This document shows positions 48,835-58,049 of a stretch of DNA of 64,000 nucleotides, piece by piece; positions within the stretch are counted from its first letter, which is position 1; each line of letters begins with the position of its first letter. The stretch spans positions 62,001 to 126,000 of the forward strand of contig JANQRT010000045.1 of the NCBI GenBank assembly GCA_028284385.1, written 5' to 3'. The translations under genes and the position numbers were made by a program. The notes beneath the pieces are model-generated. The model did not search any database, had not been told where the DNA came from, and saw only the letters and a list, made by a program, of their open reading frames with translations. Source of the stretch: Opitutaceae bacterium (GTDB lineage: Bacteria; Verrucomicrobiota; Verrucomicrobiia; Opitutales; Opitutaceae).

Positions 48835-49674
48835 TTAGCTAAGCGTCAAATCCGGCAGATGCTCTTTTAGCCAATCGAGAGAACGGCGAACCTCGTCATC
48901 GAAGTCCGGCTTGTCGTGCCCAGGAATGTGATACTCGATTATTCCGACTGGAGGCTGCCCGCGCTTCTTGGCGTTTTCCTCCCAACCGCCTTCTTGTAGA
49001 GCCCGAACGTAGCCTACATTGTCGGTATTGCCATCCCCAAGGGCCCAGCTTTGGTGCTTCTTGCCGTCGTTGTCGGTCAGATGCATTTGCACGACCATCT
49101 CGGCGTATTTGCGAAGCCAGCGAGCCTTGAACTTCCAGAGAGTGAAATGACCCGTATCGATATTCATGAAGAAATTCGGCATATCGACATGCTCGATCCA
49201 GGCTACGGCATCCTTAAATTGGCAGGTGATGAAGTCACGCTCAGGCTCGATTTCGCAACTGACGGCCGCTCCACGCTCCTGGCATAGTTCGGCATACTTT
49301 CGGGTGTATTCAATGGAAGTGCCCCAGGAAACTTCAAGGGGGAGATCTTCGTTCCACTTCGGAGGGAGCAAGCAAAACTGGGTGTTGCCGACTTCAACGT
49401 TCTTGTCCAACCAAGACTTGCAGGCGTCTAGCTGCTGGTCCGCCTCAGAAGGATCGAAGGTTCCCCAAAGTTTTAGACCGGAGCCGCACTGAACGGGAAC
49501 GACGCCATTATCAGCAACGGCCTGCTTCATGTCCTTCACTTCTTGGTCGGAAGCTTCATGGGTGACGCGAACGCCGTTCAGATATTTGAAACCCATCTTG
49601 GCCAGCTTCTCGATCTTCTGGATGCGATCCAGACCTTCGCATTTGTAATGGCCCACGCAAATTCCTACATACAT
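48835..49674 (-). CDS. Sugar phosphate isomerase/epimerase (TIM barrel)
   Basis: The 279-residue protein is of the AP-endonuclease-2/IolE-like family. Metal and substrate residues appear in NTQFCLLPPKWNEDLP, CEIEPERDFI, NIDTGHFTLW and VVQMHLTDNDGKKHQSWALGDG. These enzymes isomerise or epimerise sugars and inositols. It has no signal peptide. It lies near the enolase-superfamily gene but on the other strand; a common sugar-acid pathway is plausible. Confidence 0.88.
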   Translation of the reverse strand: MYVGICVGHYKCEGLDRIQKIEKLAKMGFKYLNGVRVTHEASDQEVKDMKQAVADNGVVPVQCGSGLKLWGTFDPSEADQQLDACKSWLDKNVEVGNTQFCLLPPKWNEDLPLEVSWGTSIEYTRKYAELCQERGAAVSCEIEPERDFITCQFKDAVAWIEHVDMPNFFMNIDTGHFTLWKFKARWLRKYAEMVVQMHLTDNDGKKHQSWALGDGNTDNVGYVRALQEGGWEENAKKRGQPPVGIIEYHIPGHDKPDFDDEVRRSLDWLKEHLPDLTLS

Positions 49675-49790
49675 AATCGATTGGGGTAGTGTAATGTTAG
49701 ATACAGAAAGGAAGACAGTACGATAGGAAGGGCTCAGCTCTTCTCAAGAAGAAGAGCTCCAACCATGCTGCCAACTCCGTCAACCGGAGC

Positions 49791-50000
49791 CTATTGCGTG
49801 AAGAAATCGAAGACGTTGCCCAACTTGCTGGTCTGGGATCTGTAGATCTCCGTGTACTGGCAACGAGTGCAGGTAACCGTGCTAAACTTCTTATTCTGAA
49901 TATCGAAGACTTTGCTCAATCCGCCACCGGTGGCCGCGAACTGATCGGCTTCGAACTCCTTGTGGCCGCATTTCGGACAAACCCATTTTTCGTGCTGCAT
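49791..50000 (-). CDS. Zinc-ribbon protein (COG3478/YpzJ-like)
   Basis: The 69-residue protein has two zinc knuckles, CPKCGHKEFEAD and CTRCQYTEIY, with a central TGGGLSKVFDIQNKKF. This order matches the small zinc-ribbon family with members such as YpzJ. Function unknown. It stands 80 bases upstream of a VOC gene on the same strand. Confidence 0.88.
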   Translation of the reverse strand: MQHEKWVCPKCGHKEFEADQFAATGGGLSKVFDIQNKKFSTVTCTRCQYTEIYRSQTSKLGNVFDFFTQ

Positions 50001-50080
50001 AACTGTTTCCCTTTCTATGATTAAATGACTGCCTAAAGAGAAAGGGCGTGGCGGGCGCGAAGCGAGACAATCTTGGCAAG

Positions 50081-50476
50081 CTACAAAGGCTGCTCGATGT
50101 GGACCAGATTTCCACTTGGGTCCTTTAAATCGAATCCGCGAGCCGGCCAGTTCTCCTCCTTCAGTTCCCTCGCCAAAGGAATGCCTTTCGATTTAGCCGA
50201 TTCGTAGAGCCCATCGACATCCGCCACCACCAAGTGAAGAGCGCCTGTTCCCGATCGCGTCCAGACTGGGCCTCCTTCGTCGAGAATGAACTCTATCTTT
50301 AGGTCGTCCCGCTCGGTTATGGCGAAGTTGGCAAAATCTTCCGCTTCGCCGCGTCGTCCTTCCCCATGTATGAAAACCGACTTCAGCCCAAGAGCCTTTT
50401 CATACCATTCCAGAGTATCGTATATATCGCTAACCGGAATGATGGTCTTCGTTCTGACAAATAGTTTTTCGCTCAT
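50081..50476 (-). CDS. VOC family protein (bleomycin-resistance-like)
   Basis: The 131-residue protein has a beta-alpha-beta-beta-beta pattern with TKTIIPVSDIYDTLEWYEKALGL, and ALHLVVADVDGLYESAKSKGIP and GFDLKDPSGNLVHIEQP at the end. It probably binds or degrades a small molecule. It is followed by the zinc-ribbon gene and preceded by the RluA gene. Confidence 0.85.
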   Translation of the reverse strand: MSEKLFVRTKTIIPVSDIYDTLEWYEKALGLKSVFIHGEGRRGEAEDFANFAITERDDLKIEFILDEGGPVWTRSGTGALHLVVADVDGLYESAKSKGIPLARELKEENWPARGFDLKDPSGNLVHIEQPL

Positions 50477-50498
50477 AAAGCGAGTAAAGAGACAGACG

Positions 50499-51233
50499 CT
50501 AAAATGGGCACTTCGAAAATGCCTCGAACTTGCAGATCTTTCCCTTGTAGCTATACTTTAGCTTAACGCTTTCACAATGGAGACAGAGACGCTGGAGCTT
50601 TTTTGAAGTAATGAAAGACTTGTTCTTCTGGAAGTTTCCGTAGGTCCGGTCTCCCACAATCGGCATGCCGCGCTTGGAAGTTTGGATACGAAGCTGATGA
50701 GTCCGGCCGGTGATGGGCTGAAGCGTGAGCAGACTTAAGAGTGGCGGACCGGGAATACGCTTCGCGTTCACCAGTCGCGTTTCGGCCAGCAATCCACCGC
50801 CACTAGAGGCTCGCGCTTTGCTGCCGTCCCGCTTGATAGTCAGTTTGTCGCGCCATTGAGGAGAAGCTCCGCGAGGGGCTCCAAAAACGAGAGCTTTGTA
50901 GAGCTTTTCAACCCGCTTCTTTTCGAAAGCCGCCTTGACCTCAGTAACGATCTCCTCGTTTAGGCTGAGAAGCACAATCCCTGAGGTCGCGGAATCCAGA
51001 CGATTCAAAAGATAGACCAGCGTTTCCTCTCCCTCGTCATCGATAACTTGATACGCTTGCTTCTGCGTATCGTAGTGGGCTCGGAGCAAGGCCTTTCCCA
51101 AATCGCTCTTGCGATTCGGATGGGACATCACCCCACTTGGCTTTTCAATCGCGCAAAGTCCATTCGGATCGACTTTGGCCAGGGCTACCCCACGAACCCA
51201 GGGGAGACTTCTCGCCTTGTCGGCATAGTTCAT
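50499..51233 (-). CDS. RluA-family RNA pseudouridine synthase
   Basis: From ATG 51233 the protein (about 244 residues) has the catalytic aspartate in LLNRLDSATSGIVLLSL, the RluA motif II. ITGRTHQLRIQTSKRGMPIVGDRTYG is motif III. The N-terminal part lacks a clear S4 domain, as in single-domain RluA enzymes. It modifies uridines in rRNA or tRNA. Its upstream neighbour encodes a cyclophilin that starts in the same direction, 30 bases away. Confidence 0.9.
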   Translation of the reverse strand: MNYADKARSLPWVRGVALAKVDPNGLCAIEKPSGVMSHPNRKSDLGKALLRAHYDTQKQAYQVIDDEGEETLVYLLNRLDSATSGIVLLSLNEEIVTEVKAAFEKKRVEKLYKALVFGAPRGASPQWRDKLTIKRDGSKARASSGGGLLAETRLVNAKRIPGPPLLSLLTLQPITGRTHQLRIQTSKRGMPIVGDRTYGNFQKNKSFITSKKLQRLCLHCESVKLKYSYKGKICKFEAFSKCPF

Positions 51234-51262
51234 AACCAAACGAGAATAGGCGAGGCTGGCAG

Positions 51263-52510
51263 CTAGGGAATTTGGAAAGTACCCGAAAGGTTGAAGCCGT
51301 TGTTGGCGCCTGGAGAGGTCTCCCGAGCTCTGGCGAAAACCGATCCCGACACCGCATTGGGATCGAAGTAGAACTGGATTTGACTCGGGCTCAAACCGTC
51401 AAGCGTTACGAAGAGCTGGATCAATTTGCCAACCTCGAACCATTCGTAACTTGAAATAGCCCCGTTAGTGGCGTCGAAGACGTAAGTTCCTTGGGTTGGC
51501 GAAGTGAAAGTGAAGTCGAACTGAGGGTTAGTCCCAAGCGTAATCAGGATGCGTGTACCCGATTTATCGATACCATTTGGAACAACGAATCTCCGATCGA
51601 ACTGGTCGATTTCAACCGTTCCAGCCGTGCGAGCGACCTGAAAGAAGCGTTTCCCAACCGAATCGAGGGAACCCGTAAAATCGAGAGCCACCGGGAGTTG
51701 TTGGGTTGGTTCGGGAGCGTATTGGGCAGTCTTATTCCAGCTCGCCAGGTCTAAGCTGTCGAAAACGTGGTACTCCGTATTCAAATTTCTCTCGAATACG
51801 AGCCTCCTAGAATCCTCGGCAAAGACGAATTGGGAGGGCGCGGTTTCAAGGGAAGGCACTTTCCAAGCCGTCGGATCGAAAGCCTCGGCAGCAGGGCCTT
51901 CCCGCACGATCGTCACGCTGTTGATGACGACATCGACTACCGGCTTGTTGGGATTCTGGGGGTTTTGAGGGTCCGTTTGAACCGGTACGGCTTCGATGGC
52001 GTTGACTACATCCAGGCCCTCTATTACCTGGCCAAACACGGAATGCTTTCCATCCAGGGCGTTGGCGCTTGCAAGCGTAATGAAAAACTGGCTACCATTT
52101 GTATTGGCGCCGCTATTGGCCATGGACAGAACCCCCTCGCCAGTGTGGGGAAGCGAAATATCAATTTCATCCGGAAAGCGGTAACCCGGTCCGCCAGTGC
52201 CGGTACCCAGCGGGTCGCCTCCCTGTATCACGAAATTATTGACCACACGATGAAAGATAATTCCGTCGAAATATTTGCTTAGCTTCGGTTCATTGGTTTC
52301 CAGATCAAACGAAGCAATCGTTCCCTCGGCAAGACCCACAAAACTAGCTACCGTCATGGGCACTTTTTCGAATTCGAGCTTCGCCGTGAACTCGCCTAAA
52401 CTCGTATTGAAAACGGCGTAAAGCCCTGGCTCCGAAGGGGTAAAAGCGGCTGCTCGACAAAGCAGTAGCCAGGCGGCAAAACCGCCGCAGAGGATCATTC
52501 TCAGTCGCAT
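51263..52510 (-). CDS. Peptidyl-prolyl isomerase (cyclophilin) with C-terminal beta-rich domain
   Basis: From ATG 52510 (415 residues) a signal peptide (MILCGGFAAWLLLCRAAA) leads to a cyclophilin domain. It includes the active-site arginine in FHRVVNNFVIQGGDP and the motif SQFFITLASANALDGKHSVFGQVIEG. The last 200 residues form a beta-rich extension, perhaps adhesive or substrate-binding, with no motif I know. It catalyses prolyl isomerisation, here probably outside the cytoplasm. Start 52510 gives a better signal than the open frame from 52558. Confidence 0.88.
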   Translation of the reverse strand: MRLRMILCGGFAAWLLLCRAAAFTPSEPGLYAVFNTSLGEFTAKLEFEKVPMTVASFVGLAEGTIASFDLETNEPKLSKYFDGIIFHRVVNNFVIQGGDPLGTGTGGPGYRFPDEIDISLPHTGEGVLSMANSGANTNGSQFFITLASANALDGKHSVFGQVIEGLDVVNAIEAVPVQTDPQNPQNPNKPVVDVVINSVTIVREGPAAEAFDPTAWKVPSLETAPSQFVFAEDSRRLVFERNLNTEYHVFDSLDLASWNKTAQYAPEPTQQLPVALDFTGSLDSVGKRFFQVARTAGTVEIDQFDRRFVVPNGIDKSGTRILITLGTNPQFDFTFTSPTQGTYVFDATNGAISSYEWFEVGKLIQLFVTLDGLSPSQIQFYFDPNAVSGSVFARARETSPGANNGFNLSGTFQIP

Positions 52511-52679
52511 AGATTGATAATTTAGCCGGGTGTTACAGAAATTAAACAAGGCGCACAAGTTCCAATTTGTTTCCAGCGATCCGCAAAACGAAGGCTGTCC
52601 ATGGGAATCAGACGTTCATGGGGCTAGACTTATCCGCAAGCGCTCGGCTCAGTCGGAGCGATCGTCATTCCTCAACCTT

Positions 52680-53114
52680 TCAAATCGAGACCTTCTCTAG
52701 CAAACCCTGCGGATAGAGAAGGTGCTTTGAATCCGTAATCGATTCGATCTCAAACCACTGCAAAGTCTTCCGCTTTCCGTTGTCTTCCACAATCTCGCGG
52801 CTTGAGAAGGCAAACTCGGCGGTAGAGCTGGGTCGCGCCCGGTACACGAACGAAATCTCATGTTCCTCCATGCCATTGACCGAATGGAAGCTTTCGAAGG
52901 AGCCGATCAGGCTTTCTACCAAGATACTCCAACCTAACTCTTCCCGAATCTCTCTTTCGAGCGCCTGAAAGCTGGATTCGCCATACCTAAGGCCGCCACC
53001 TGGAGGAATCAGCCAAACTTTTCCGTCATCACGGTTTTCGACAACATGAACCAGTATCTTTCCTTGATGGATGAAAACAGCCGAAGCGCGAACCCTGATG
53101 GAATTTGTATTCAC
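52680..53114 (-). CDS. Nudix hydrolase
   Basis: The 144-residue protein has the Nudix box GGGLRYGESSFQALEREIREELGW with the REIREE core, preceded by VWLIPPGG. It hydrolyses a nucleoside diphosphate linked to another group; the substrate is unknown. The start is GTG at 53114, and the codons upstream give no family match. Confidence 0.9.
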   Translation of the reverse strand: MNTNSIRVRASAVFIHQGKILVHVVENRDDGKVWLIPPGGGLRYGESSFQALEREIREELGWSILVESLIGSFESFHSVNGMEEHEISFVYRARPSSTAEFAFSSREIVEDNGKRKTLQWFEIESITDSKHLLYPQGLLEKVSI

Positions 53115-53138
53115 GTACTGCTGTCTCGTCGAAATCGA

Positions 53139-53999
53139 CTAGCGACCGAAGAATACACTCACGCCATGCCCCTGTCCTTCTCGCATCTCCAGGAATTGCT
53201 CTAGCTGACTAGGGGTGAGAAACTTTTCGGCTTCCTGGTTGGTAAACGCGCGAGCTTGCTTCAGTTGATCCTGATCGATAGCGCCGCCCGAGAAATTCGA
53301 GGCCTCGTTAAAGAAAAGGGAAAACAGAGCGTCTTTCTGATCGGAATCGAGTCCCAGCATAGGCGCCATCTGACTGAGCTGGGCTGTAGCCATCATTTCA
53401 TTACGCGAATTGATCTCCTCCTCCTTGATGGCATTGAACTCCGCCAGCTGCTCGTCGCTTAGAATTTCCGCAGCCAAATCGACCAGATCTTGCTCAGTGA
53501 TGTGAGCGTCGTCATTGATCGTAAAATCGCCTGAACCGTTTCGCAAGTTCTCGACCCTGTCCTGAATTCGCTGGAAACGAAGCGTCAGCAAGTCCTCAAA
53601 GGCTTGAGCCTGCTCGTCAGTCAATCCCAAGCGTCTTCGATACATGGATACTTGTCGTTCCACTTGCCGCTTCATTTGCTCCTGAAACCCTTGAGCCATA
53701 AACACGCTGGAACTGTTGACGCTAGCAGGCGTCTTGATCTCCAGACGCTGTAAGTTCGGAACCTGCTGAGAAGCGCTGGCGAGAGAAACGCTTTCCGTCG
53801 AGGAAGATACTTGGGAGCTGTTCGATTCAGCCAAGTCCAGAGCTTCTTCGAGTTGAGCGATTTTCGTCTTCAATGAATCGAGTTCCGCATCATCGGGCTC
53901 TGGAAAATCAGCATAGCTCTCGCTTTCCCTGTTCAAAACCATCGAGAGAACAGCCCCCACAAGGCAACCCAGCACAAAAACAAGCCATTTGGATTTCAT
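53139..53999 (-). CDS. Periplasmic protein with LTxxQ-like repeats, membrane-anchored
   Basis: The 286-residue protein has an N-terminal transmembrane anchor (WLVFVLGCLVGAVLSMVL) and a coiled-coil (residues about 40-60: DSLKTKIAQLEEALDLAES). Then three LTxxQ-like motifs appear: GLTDEQAQAFEDLL, GLDSDQKDALFSLF and LTPSQLEQFLEM. These resemble Spy/CpxP-type stress sensors and chaperones. The last residues are GHGVSVFFGR. It faces the periplasm. No partner regulator is nearby. Confidence 0.7.
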   Translation of the reverse strand: MKSKWLVFVLGCLVGAVLSMVLNRESESYADFPEPDDAELDSLKTKIAQLEEALDLAESNSSQVSSSTESVSLASASQQVPNLQRLEIKTPASVNSSSVFMAQGFQEQMKRQVERQVSMYRRRLGLTDEQAQAFEDLLTLRFQRIQDRVENLRNGSGDFTINDDAHITEQDLVDLAAEILSDEQLAEFNAIKEEEINSRNEMMATAQLSQMAPMLGLDSDQKDALFSLFFNEASNFSGGAIDQDQLKQARAFTNQEAEKFLTPSQLEQFLEMREGQGHGVSVFFGR

Positions 54000-54094
54000 A
54001 GCGACGAATAGAATGTATTAAAGGAGTACTTTTCCAGATCAGTCAACGCCACGAAACACTCTGATTGTCTAAGAGACTGTCTAATAATTGAATG

Positions 54095-54123
54095 TACCAC
54101 GGAGGACACAGAGATACGGAGGG
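54095..54123 (+). repeat. Single copy of the ACCACRGAGG dispersed repeat
   Basis: TACCACGGAGGACACAGAGA followed by TACGGAGGG is the plus-strand form of the repeat at 264-294. It lies in a 266-base gap between the LTxxQ protein gene and the epimerase gene, whose only other content is an imperfect GC-rich palindrome (CTCCGCGTGCTCC area). Confidence 0.65.
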
Positions 54124-54265
54124 AGCTTCATGTCCTTCTCACACGACTCCGCGTGCTCCAGCCGCTATAAGAGGCGGGGCGGCAACTCGTCTGACCTCGG
54201 TAGAAATTAACGGAAAAGCACGTAAGCTATCGAGCAACTGTCTAAACTGCGTTACGAGAGAAATT

Positions 54266-55087
54266 CTAGCTCGATTGGTGAAATCGGCTATCATCATCGT
54301 CTGGAACATAGCCCACAATTTTTCTCGCGTTTTCTATATCCGTCCAAAGGTAGCGATTCCTAGACATGCCATAGAAAATTTCGCATCGTACCGTATCCGG
54401 CGCTTTTATACAGCACTCGACAAGTTTGGCTATATCTCCCTGGCTGCAGAAGAGGTGAGAGCTGTTCTTCGACGGAAGCTCGTCTCCGCTGGCAACCCAA
54501 CCGATGCGAATGCCAATACAGGAAGGTCCATTTTCGTAGCTAGAATAAACGCGCCCGAGCGATTCCGCGAAAACCTTGGTCGCCGCATAAAGATTAATTG
54601 GCCACGACGGCTGATCTACCGTAACGGCGGGAATTTCGTCGATGAGCCGCTCGCCATCTCCATTCCTTATCGATCGATAAGGTTCTTGAAATCTAAGATA
54701 GCCGCTCGAAACCTGTATGGTACTGGCGTACACAATTCGCTTCACGCCAGCCTTGTGAGCCGCTTCGAAAACGTTATGGCAACCAACGATGTTAACTTTT
54801 TCAAGGCTCTCCCAATCCGCATCTCCGCTAGGATTGGCAGCCATATGCACGACCGTTTCCACACCCTTGAAAGCATCGACCAAGACGTCTAGATCCGAGA
54901 GATCAGACTGGAAGAATTTCTCTTCCGGAACCGCAATACGTTCATGATCCGCAACTCGATCCGAGGCCTTATTGCGCCTCGATAAGCCATAGACATCGTA
55001 GCGGTTATCGCTGTTAATCAAGCGTTTGTAGATAGCTCCACCGACGAGTCCGTAAACTCCGGTTATCAGTACTGGATGCTTTGCCAT
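54266..55087 (-). CDS. NAD-dependent epimerase/dehydratase (extended SDR)
   Basis: From ATG 55087 the 273-residue protein begins AKHPVLITGVYGLVGGAIYKRL, with the GxxGxxG motif. It has the active-site tyrosine in NLYAATKVFAESLGRVY (YxxxK) and VVHMAANPSGDAD. The family acts on nucleotide sugars or related ketols, so it may serve surface polysaccharide or sugar catabolism. It is followed 134 bases upstream by the cupin gene. The frame before ATG 55087 is not family-like. Confidence 0.88.
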   Translation of the reverse strand: MAKHPVLITGVYGLVGGAIYKRLINSDNRYDVYGLSRRNKASDRVADHERIAVPEEKFFQSDLSDLDVLVDAFKGVETVVHMAANPSGDADWESLEKVNIVGCHNVFEAAHKAGVKRIVYASTIQVSSGYLRFQEPYRSIRNGDGERLIDEIPAVTVDQPSWPINLYAATKVFAESLGRVYSSYENGPSCIGIRIGWVASGDELPSKNSSHLFCSQGDIAKLVECCIKAPDTVRCEIFYGMSRNRYLWTDIENARKIVGYVPDDDDSRFHQSS

Positions 55088-55221
55088 GTAAAACTCCTTG
55101 CTGGCAAGCGGGAAGCTCGAAAGCAAGCTTTTGAGAGACTGAAGCAAGGAATTATTCGATAGCTCAGCAGGAGTAAGGGCAATCCAAGATCCTATCCTGG
55201 CAAGCGATTCGAGAAAGGAAT

Positions 55222-55701
55222 CTATTCCTCTCCTGAAAAATAGTCGACTTCCTTGTATTCAATAATTTTATACTCAGGCTTAATTTGCCGCTTTCCCGTA
55301 TTCGGATAGCTTGTAACATCGGCTTGATGATGGTCCGAAATCACATAGTAGGACAAATCGACATCGCCGCTATTCCAGATTTGATGAGCTAGTCCCGGGC
55401 GACAAACGACGTGATCGCCCTGAACGATGGGCTGCCATTCGCCCTTTTCATCAAGAAATCTTCCGCTTCCAGCAAGAATGATATAGTGCTCCCATTGAGC
55501 TGCGTGGGAATGGTAGGGATAATTCTTCTTTCCCGGCGGCAGCGTCGCCCGTTCAATATCGAAAGGGAAGCCACCGTCCCAGACGCCAACGTCACGCTTT
55601 CCTCCCAAAGCCAAGGAGATATGCTGTCTTTGCAACGCGAATACGCCTTTGGGAGATATTCGTTCCTCGACGTCAAGGTCGGCCTCGTTTATCTTTCTCA
55701 T
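55222..55701 (-). CDS. Cupin-domain protein
   Basis: From ATG 55701 the 159-residue protein has the cupin motifs: LPPGKKNYPYHSHAAQWEHYIILAGSGRFLDEKGEW (motif 1 with two His and the Glu) and GDHVVCRPGLAHQIWN (motif 2). Metal-binding sugar isomerases and dioxygenases share this fold. The open frame to 55791 adds 30 residues without support and would overlap the lipoprotein gene. It shares a strand with the epimerase downstream and may act on the same sugars. Confidence 0.8.
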   Translation of the reverse strand: MRKINEADLDVEERISPKGVFALQRQHISLALGGKRDVGVWDGGFPFDIERATLPPGKKNYPYHSHAAQWEHYIILAGSGRFLDEKGEWQPIVQGDHVVCRPGLAHQIWNSGDVDLSYYVISDHHQADVTSYPNTGKRQIKPEYKIIEYKEVDYFSGEE

Positions 55702-55732
55702 TAATCTAGCCAGAAAAATTGGATACGTATCC

Positions 55733-56248
55733 CTATTCCTTGATTTCCTGTCTGGCAAAGCGAGTCGATTTCTTGAAGAAAATCCAGCCATCTTCCAGAG
55801 CTACCTGGTACCTGAGCAGAGAGACCACACGATCATCGATCCCATTGATATCGATAAACTCGTCTTCCTGAACCGTTACCAAAGCTAAAGCTCCGGGCTC
55901 GAGCATTTCGATCTCCATGACCATTGTGTAGAGCTCGAGCTTTTTAGCCCGGCGAAAAACATCGTCGACAAGCGAAAAGTATTCCGAACGGGAAAGTGAA
56001 TTGTACGCCATCTGCGAATAGCCCGGAGAATCCTGAAGATCTTCAACCGTCGTATAGGTCGGTCCGAACAAGCTTTTATACGTTACCAGATCGCGCTCGT
56101 TAACGGCATTGTCCGCTTCCGCAAACAAGGCCTTGATCGATTCCTCGGTCAGCTCGCCGACGTAGTAGCCAAAACCTTCCGACGTGGTGCATGAACTCGT
56201 GAGAAGATAGACCGGCAAAAGGAAGAGTCCAAATCGGAGAGCGTTCAT
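55733..56248 (-). CDS. Lipoprotein of unknown function
   Basis: The 171-residue protein has a lipoprotein signal with LTSSC (residues 16-20). An alpha-helical mature part follows (LTEESIKALFAEADNAVNERDLVTYKSLFG), then beta strands (ALVTVQEDEFIDINGIDDRVVSLLRYQVA). The shape resembles SnoaL/NTF2-like folds. No partner gene is evident; the cupin gene starts 31 bases downstream. Confidence 0.65.
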   Translation of the reverse strand: MNALRFGLFLLPVYLLTSSCTTSEGFGYYVGELTEESIKALFAEADNAVNERDLVTYKSLFGPTYTTVEDLQDSPGYSQMAYNSLSRSEYFSLVDDVFRRAKKLELYTMVMEIEMLEPGALALVTVQEDEFIDINGIDDRVVSLLRYQVALEDGWIFFKKSTRFARQEIKE

Positions 56249-56373
56249 CTGGCCAACTACCTATGCCCTTTCCCTGCTTTAGAGCAACGCTAATTTATGG
56301 ACCGACTACCTGCTTCTTCAGCTTGCTAACTTTACTGTAACGAATATTTGATTACACTAAATCGACTTCAGCT

Positions 56374-56940
56374 CTAGTAGAACACCAAGTCCATAAAAAT
56401 GATTGAAAGCATGATGATGCAGACGATCAGTCTCCCAAGGGTCGAGATTCCGAATCCCACACCTGCTCCGACGCCCGCTCGAGCGGCTTCCTTGGGATGA
56501 CTTTTGGCCCAGATAATCTCGAAGACTATAGCTCCAATAACCGGACCGATGATTATCCCGATGATGCCAAGGAAGAGTCCTACGAATCCGCCAACCAGGG
56601 CTCCGATGATCCCCCACTTCGTTCCGCCAAACCATTTGGCTCCTAGAGCGGTACCAAGGAAATCGACCACCCTATCCACAATCACCAGCAGGCCCAAGCC
56701 GCCGATCGTCCACCAGTCAAGATACTCCGGGAGCATCCACTTGTGAATCAAAGCTCCAAGAAAAAGGACGATCGCCCCCGGGATGACGGGCACCACGACT
56801 CCCGCCAGGCCAGCCGCCGAACTAAGCGAAAGAATCAGCCAAGCCAGTCCGGCGAAGGCGAAACTCCCCACAGGTTTCATCCACTCTCCAACTGTACTTA
56901 ACCAATCCCACATATGCTTAACCGATTCGAATGGCAGCAT
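56374..56940 (-). CDS. DUF456 family membrane protein
   Basis: The 188-residue protein has four to five glycine-rich hydrophobic helices of the DUF456 type: GLAGVVVPVIPGAIVLFLGAL, then GAKWFGGTKWGIIGALVGGFVGLFLG and IGPVIGAIVFEIIW. Function unknown. It is divergent from the following plus-strand gene by eight bases, so their promoters would overlap the coding starts. Confidence 0.88.
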   Translation of the reverse strand: MLPFESVKHMWDWLSTVGEWMKPVGSFAFAGLAWLILSLSSAAGLAGVVVPVIPGAIVLFLGALIHKWMLPEYLDWWTIGGLGLLVIVDRVVDFLGTALGAKWFGGTKWGIIGALVGGFVGLFLGIIGIIIGPVIGAIVFEIIWAKSHPKEAARAGVGAGVGFGISTLGRLIVCIIMLSIIFMDLVFY

Positions 56941-56948
56941 AACACGGC

Positions 56949-57308
56949 ATGGTCGATGTTTGTTTCACCTCGAATGCCAAAATCCGTCTGCCCGCCCAGC
57001 AATTTGAGAAAAGAGTAGCCGAAGGCTCTATCCTCCCTAATCTGAATCCTTCTCTTCTCATTATGCCAAGGCCAATTGGATGGACCAAAACCGACCAGGA
57101 ACTGGGAAAGCTGAAAGTGGAAGCTCGATTCTTTGGAAATCGGCTTAGTTTCCATCACCAGGCCGCTCGATTCGACAACTGGGAGGAATTCGAGCCGAAC
57201 GAGGAGGACTGGGACACGCTTCAAAGGCTATCCGAAAACAAGTTCCAACGAGGAAAGATGAGCCAGAAGCACATGAACCTGGTGAAAGCGCGGGGTCGGA
57301 AGGTGTGA
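56949..57308 (+). CDS. Cytoplasmic protein of unknown function
   Basis: The 119-residue, hydrophilic protein contains LPAQQFEKRVAEGSILPNLNPSLLIMPR, KTDQELGKLKVEARFF and FDNWEEFEPNEEDWDTLQRL, and ends KARGRKV. I do not recognise it. A minus-strand frame (56898-57224) covers the same DNA but lacks the composition of a real protein. The last base abuts the convergent gene at 57309. Confidence 0.55.
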   Translation: MVDVCFTSNAKIRLPAQQFEKRVAEGSILPNLNPSLLIMPRPIGWTKTDQELGKLKVEARFFGNRLSFHHQAARFDNWEEFEPNEEDWDTLQRLSENKFQRGKMSQKHMNLVKARGRKV

Positions 57309-57824
57309 TCAAGAAGTCCGCTTAAGCTTGGCGTGATGGAGATAGTAAAACGCTGTCGATCCGCATCCAAGCCAGGCCACTAGAATGACCAGCAGGTAGA
57401 AAATCGTGATGATGCGCGGCAGGGCATTGAAAAGATGGATCCGAAACTCGACAGGATAGAGATTCAAAGCGGATTGAACGAGTGGTCGGTTCAAAAGGTC
57501 GCGAAGCAAATCGGGATCGGCCGTAAGCATATGCCAGAGAGAATATAGGCTGATGCTGGCCGCGAGAGCCAACTGATTCCAGGCCATTTTCCTGACCTGA
57601 ATCCACCGGCCTTGATTCAACGCCTGCTTTCGAAATCGGACTTCAAGAAACCCATGGATAAATACGGCAAGGGAAACGAACAGGCCTGAGAGTGACCAAA
57701 ACCAAAGCGAGATGATCAGAGAAATGAAGCCAAAGCCGACCAGGCTGAACCCGCTGGCACCCGAAACGAGCGAAAAATAGCCCTTTCCTTTTTCTTCTTC
57801 TTTCTGTCCGCTCACCTCGTTCAA
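57309..57824 (-). CDS. Multi-pass membrane protein of unknown function
   Basis: The protein of about 171 residues has four hydrophobic helices (ISLWFWSLSGLFVSLAVFI, QLALAASISLYSLWHML, IITIFYLLVILVAWLG) and basic loops. The start at 57824 is TTG, and an internal GTG at 57815 is possible. No family recognised; the TM pattern does not match a transporter. Confidence 0.6.
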   Translation of the reverse strand: MNEVSGQKEEEKGKGYFSLVSGASGFSLVGFGFISLIISLWFWSLSGLFVSLAVFIHGFLEVRFRKQALNQGRWIQVRKMAWNQLALAASISLYSLWHMLTADPDLLRDLLNRPLVQSALNLYPVEFRIHLFNALPRIITIFYLLVILVAWLGCGSTAFYYLHHAKLKRTS

Positions 57825-58049
57825 ACTCGGGAATCTCTCTGCTTCTCAACGCAAAGCAAGAAAGCGGCGACAAAGCAAGGCTCGCCTGCCGCTCTCCAGG
57901 TCATCTTCCATCCACGCGCTTCAGGTCTTCAGGAGAGGAATTCATGACAATTTTTAAACATATTATTCGATGATTAAACCTACAGGAGGGCCAAAACGAA
58001 TCCGTTTATTAAGATCTGTCCAATCAACCTTTCACGATTCGTTTGCTCA

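Noticed and set aside
54092-54892. Plus-strand open frame of 266 codons
   Set aside because: Most of it is antisense to the epimerase gene with its GxxGxxG and YxxxK motifs, and its start lies in a dispersed repeat.
56898-57224. Minus-strand frame of 108 codons over the unknown plus-strand gene
   Set aside because: It overlaps both the DUF456 start and the plus-strand gene, and its composition is unlike that of its neighbours.
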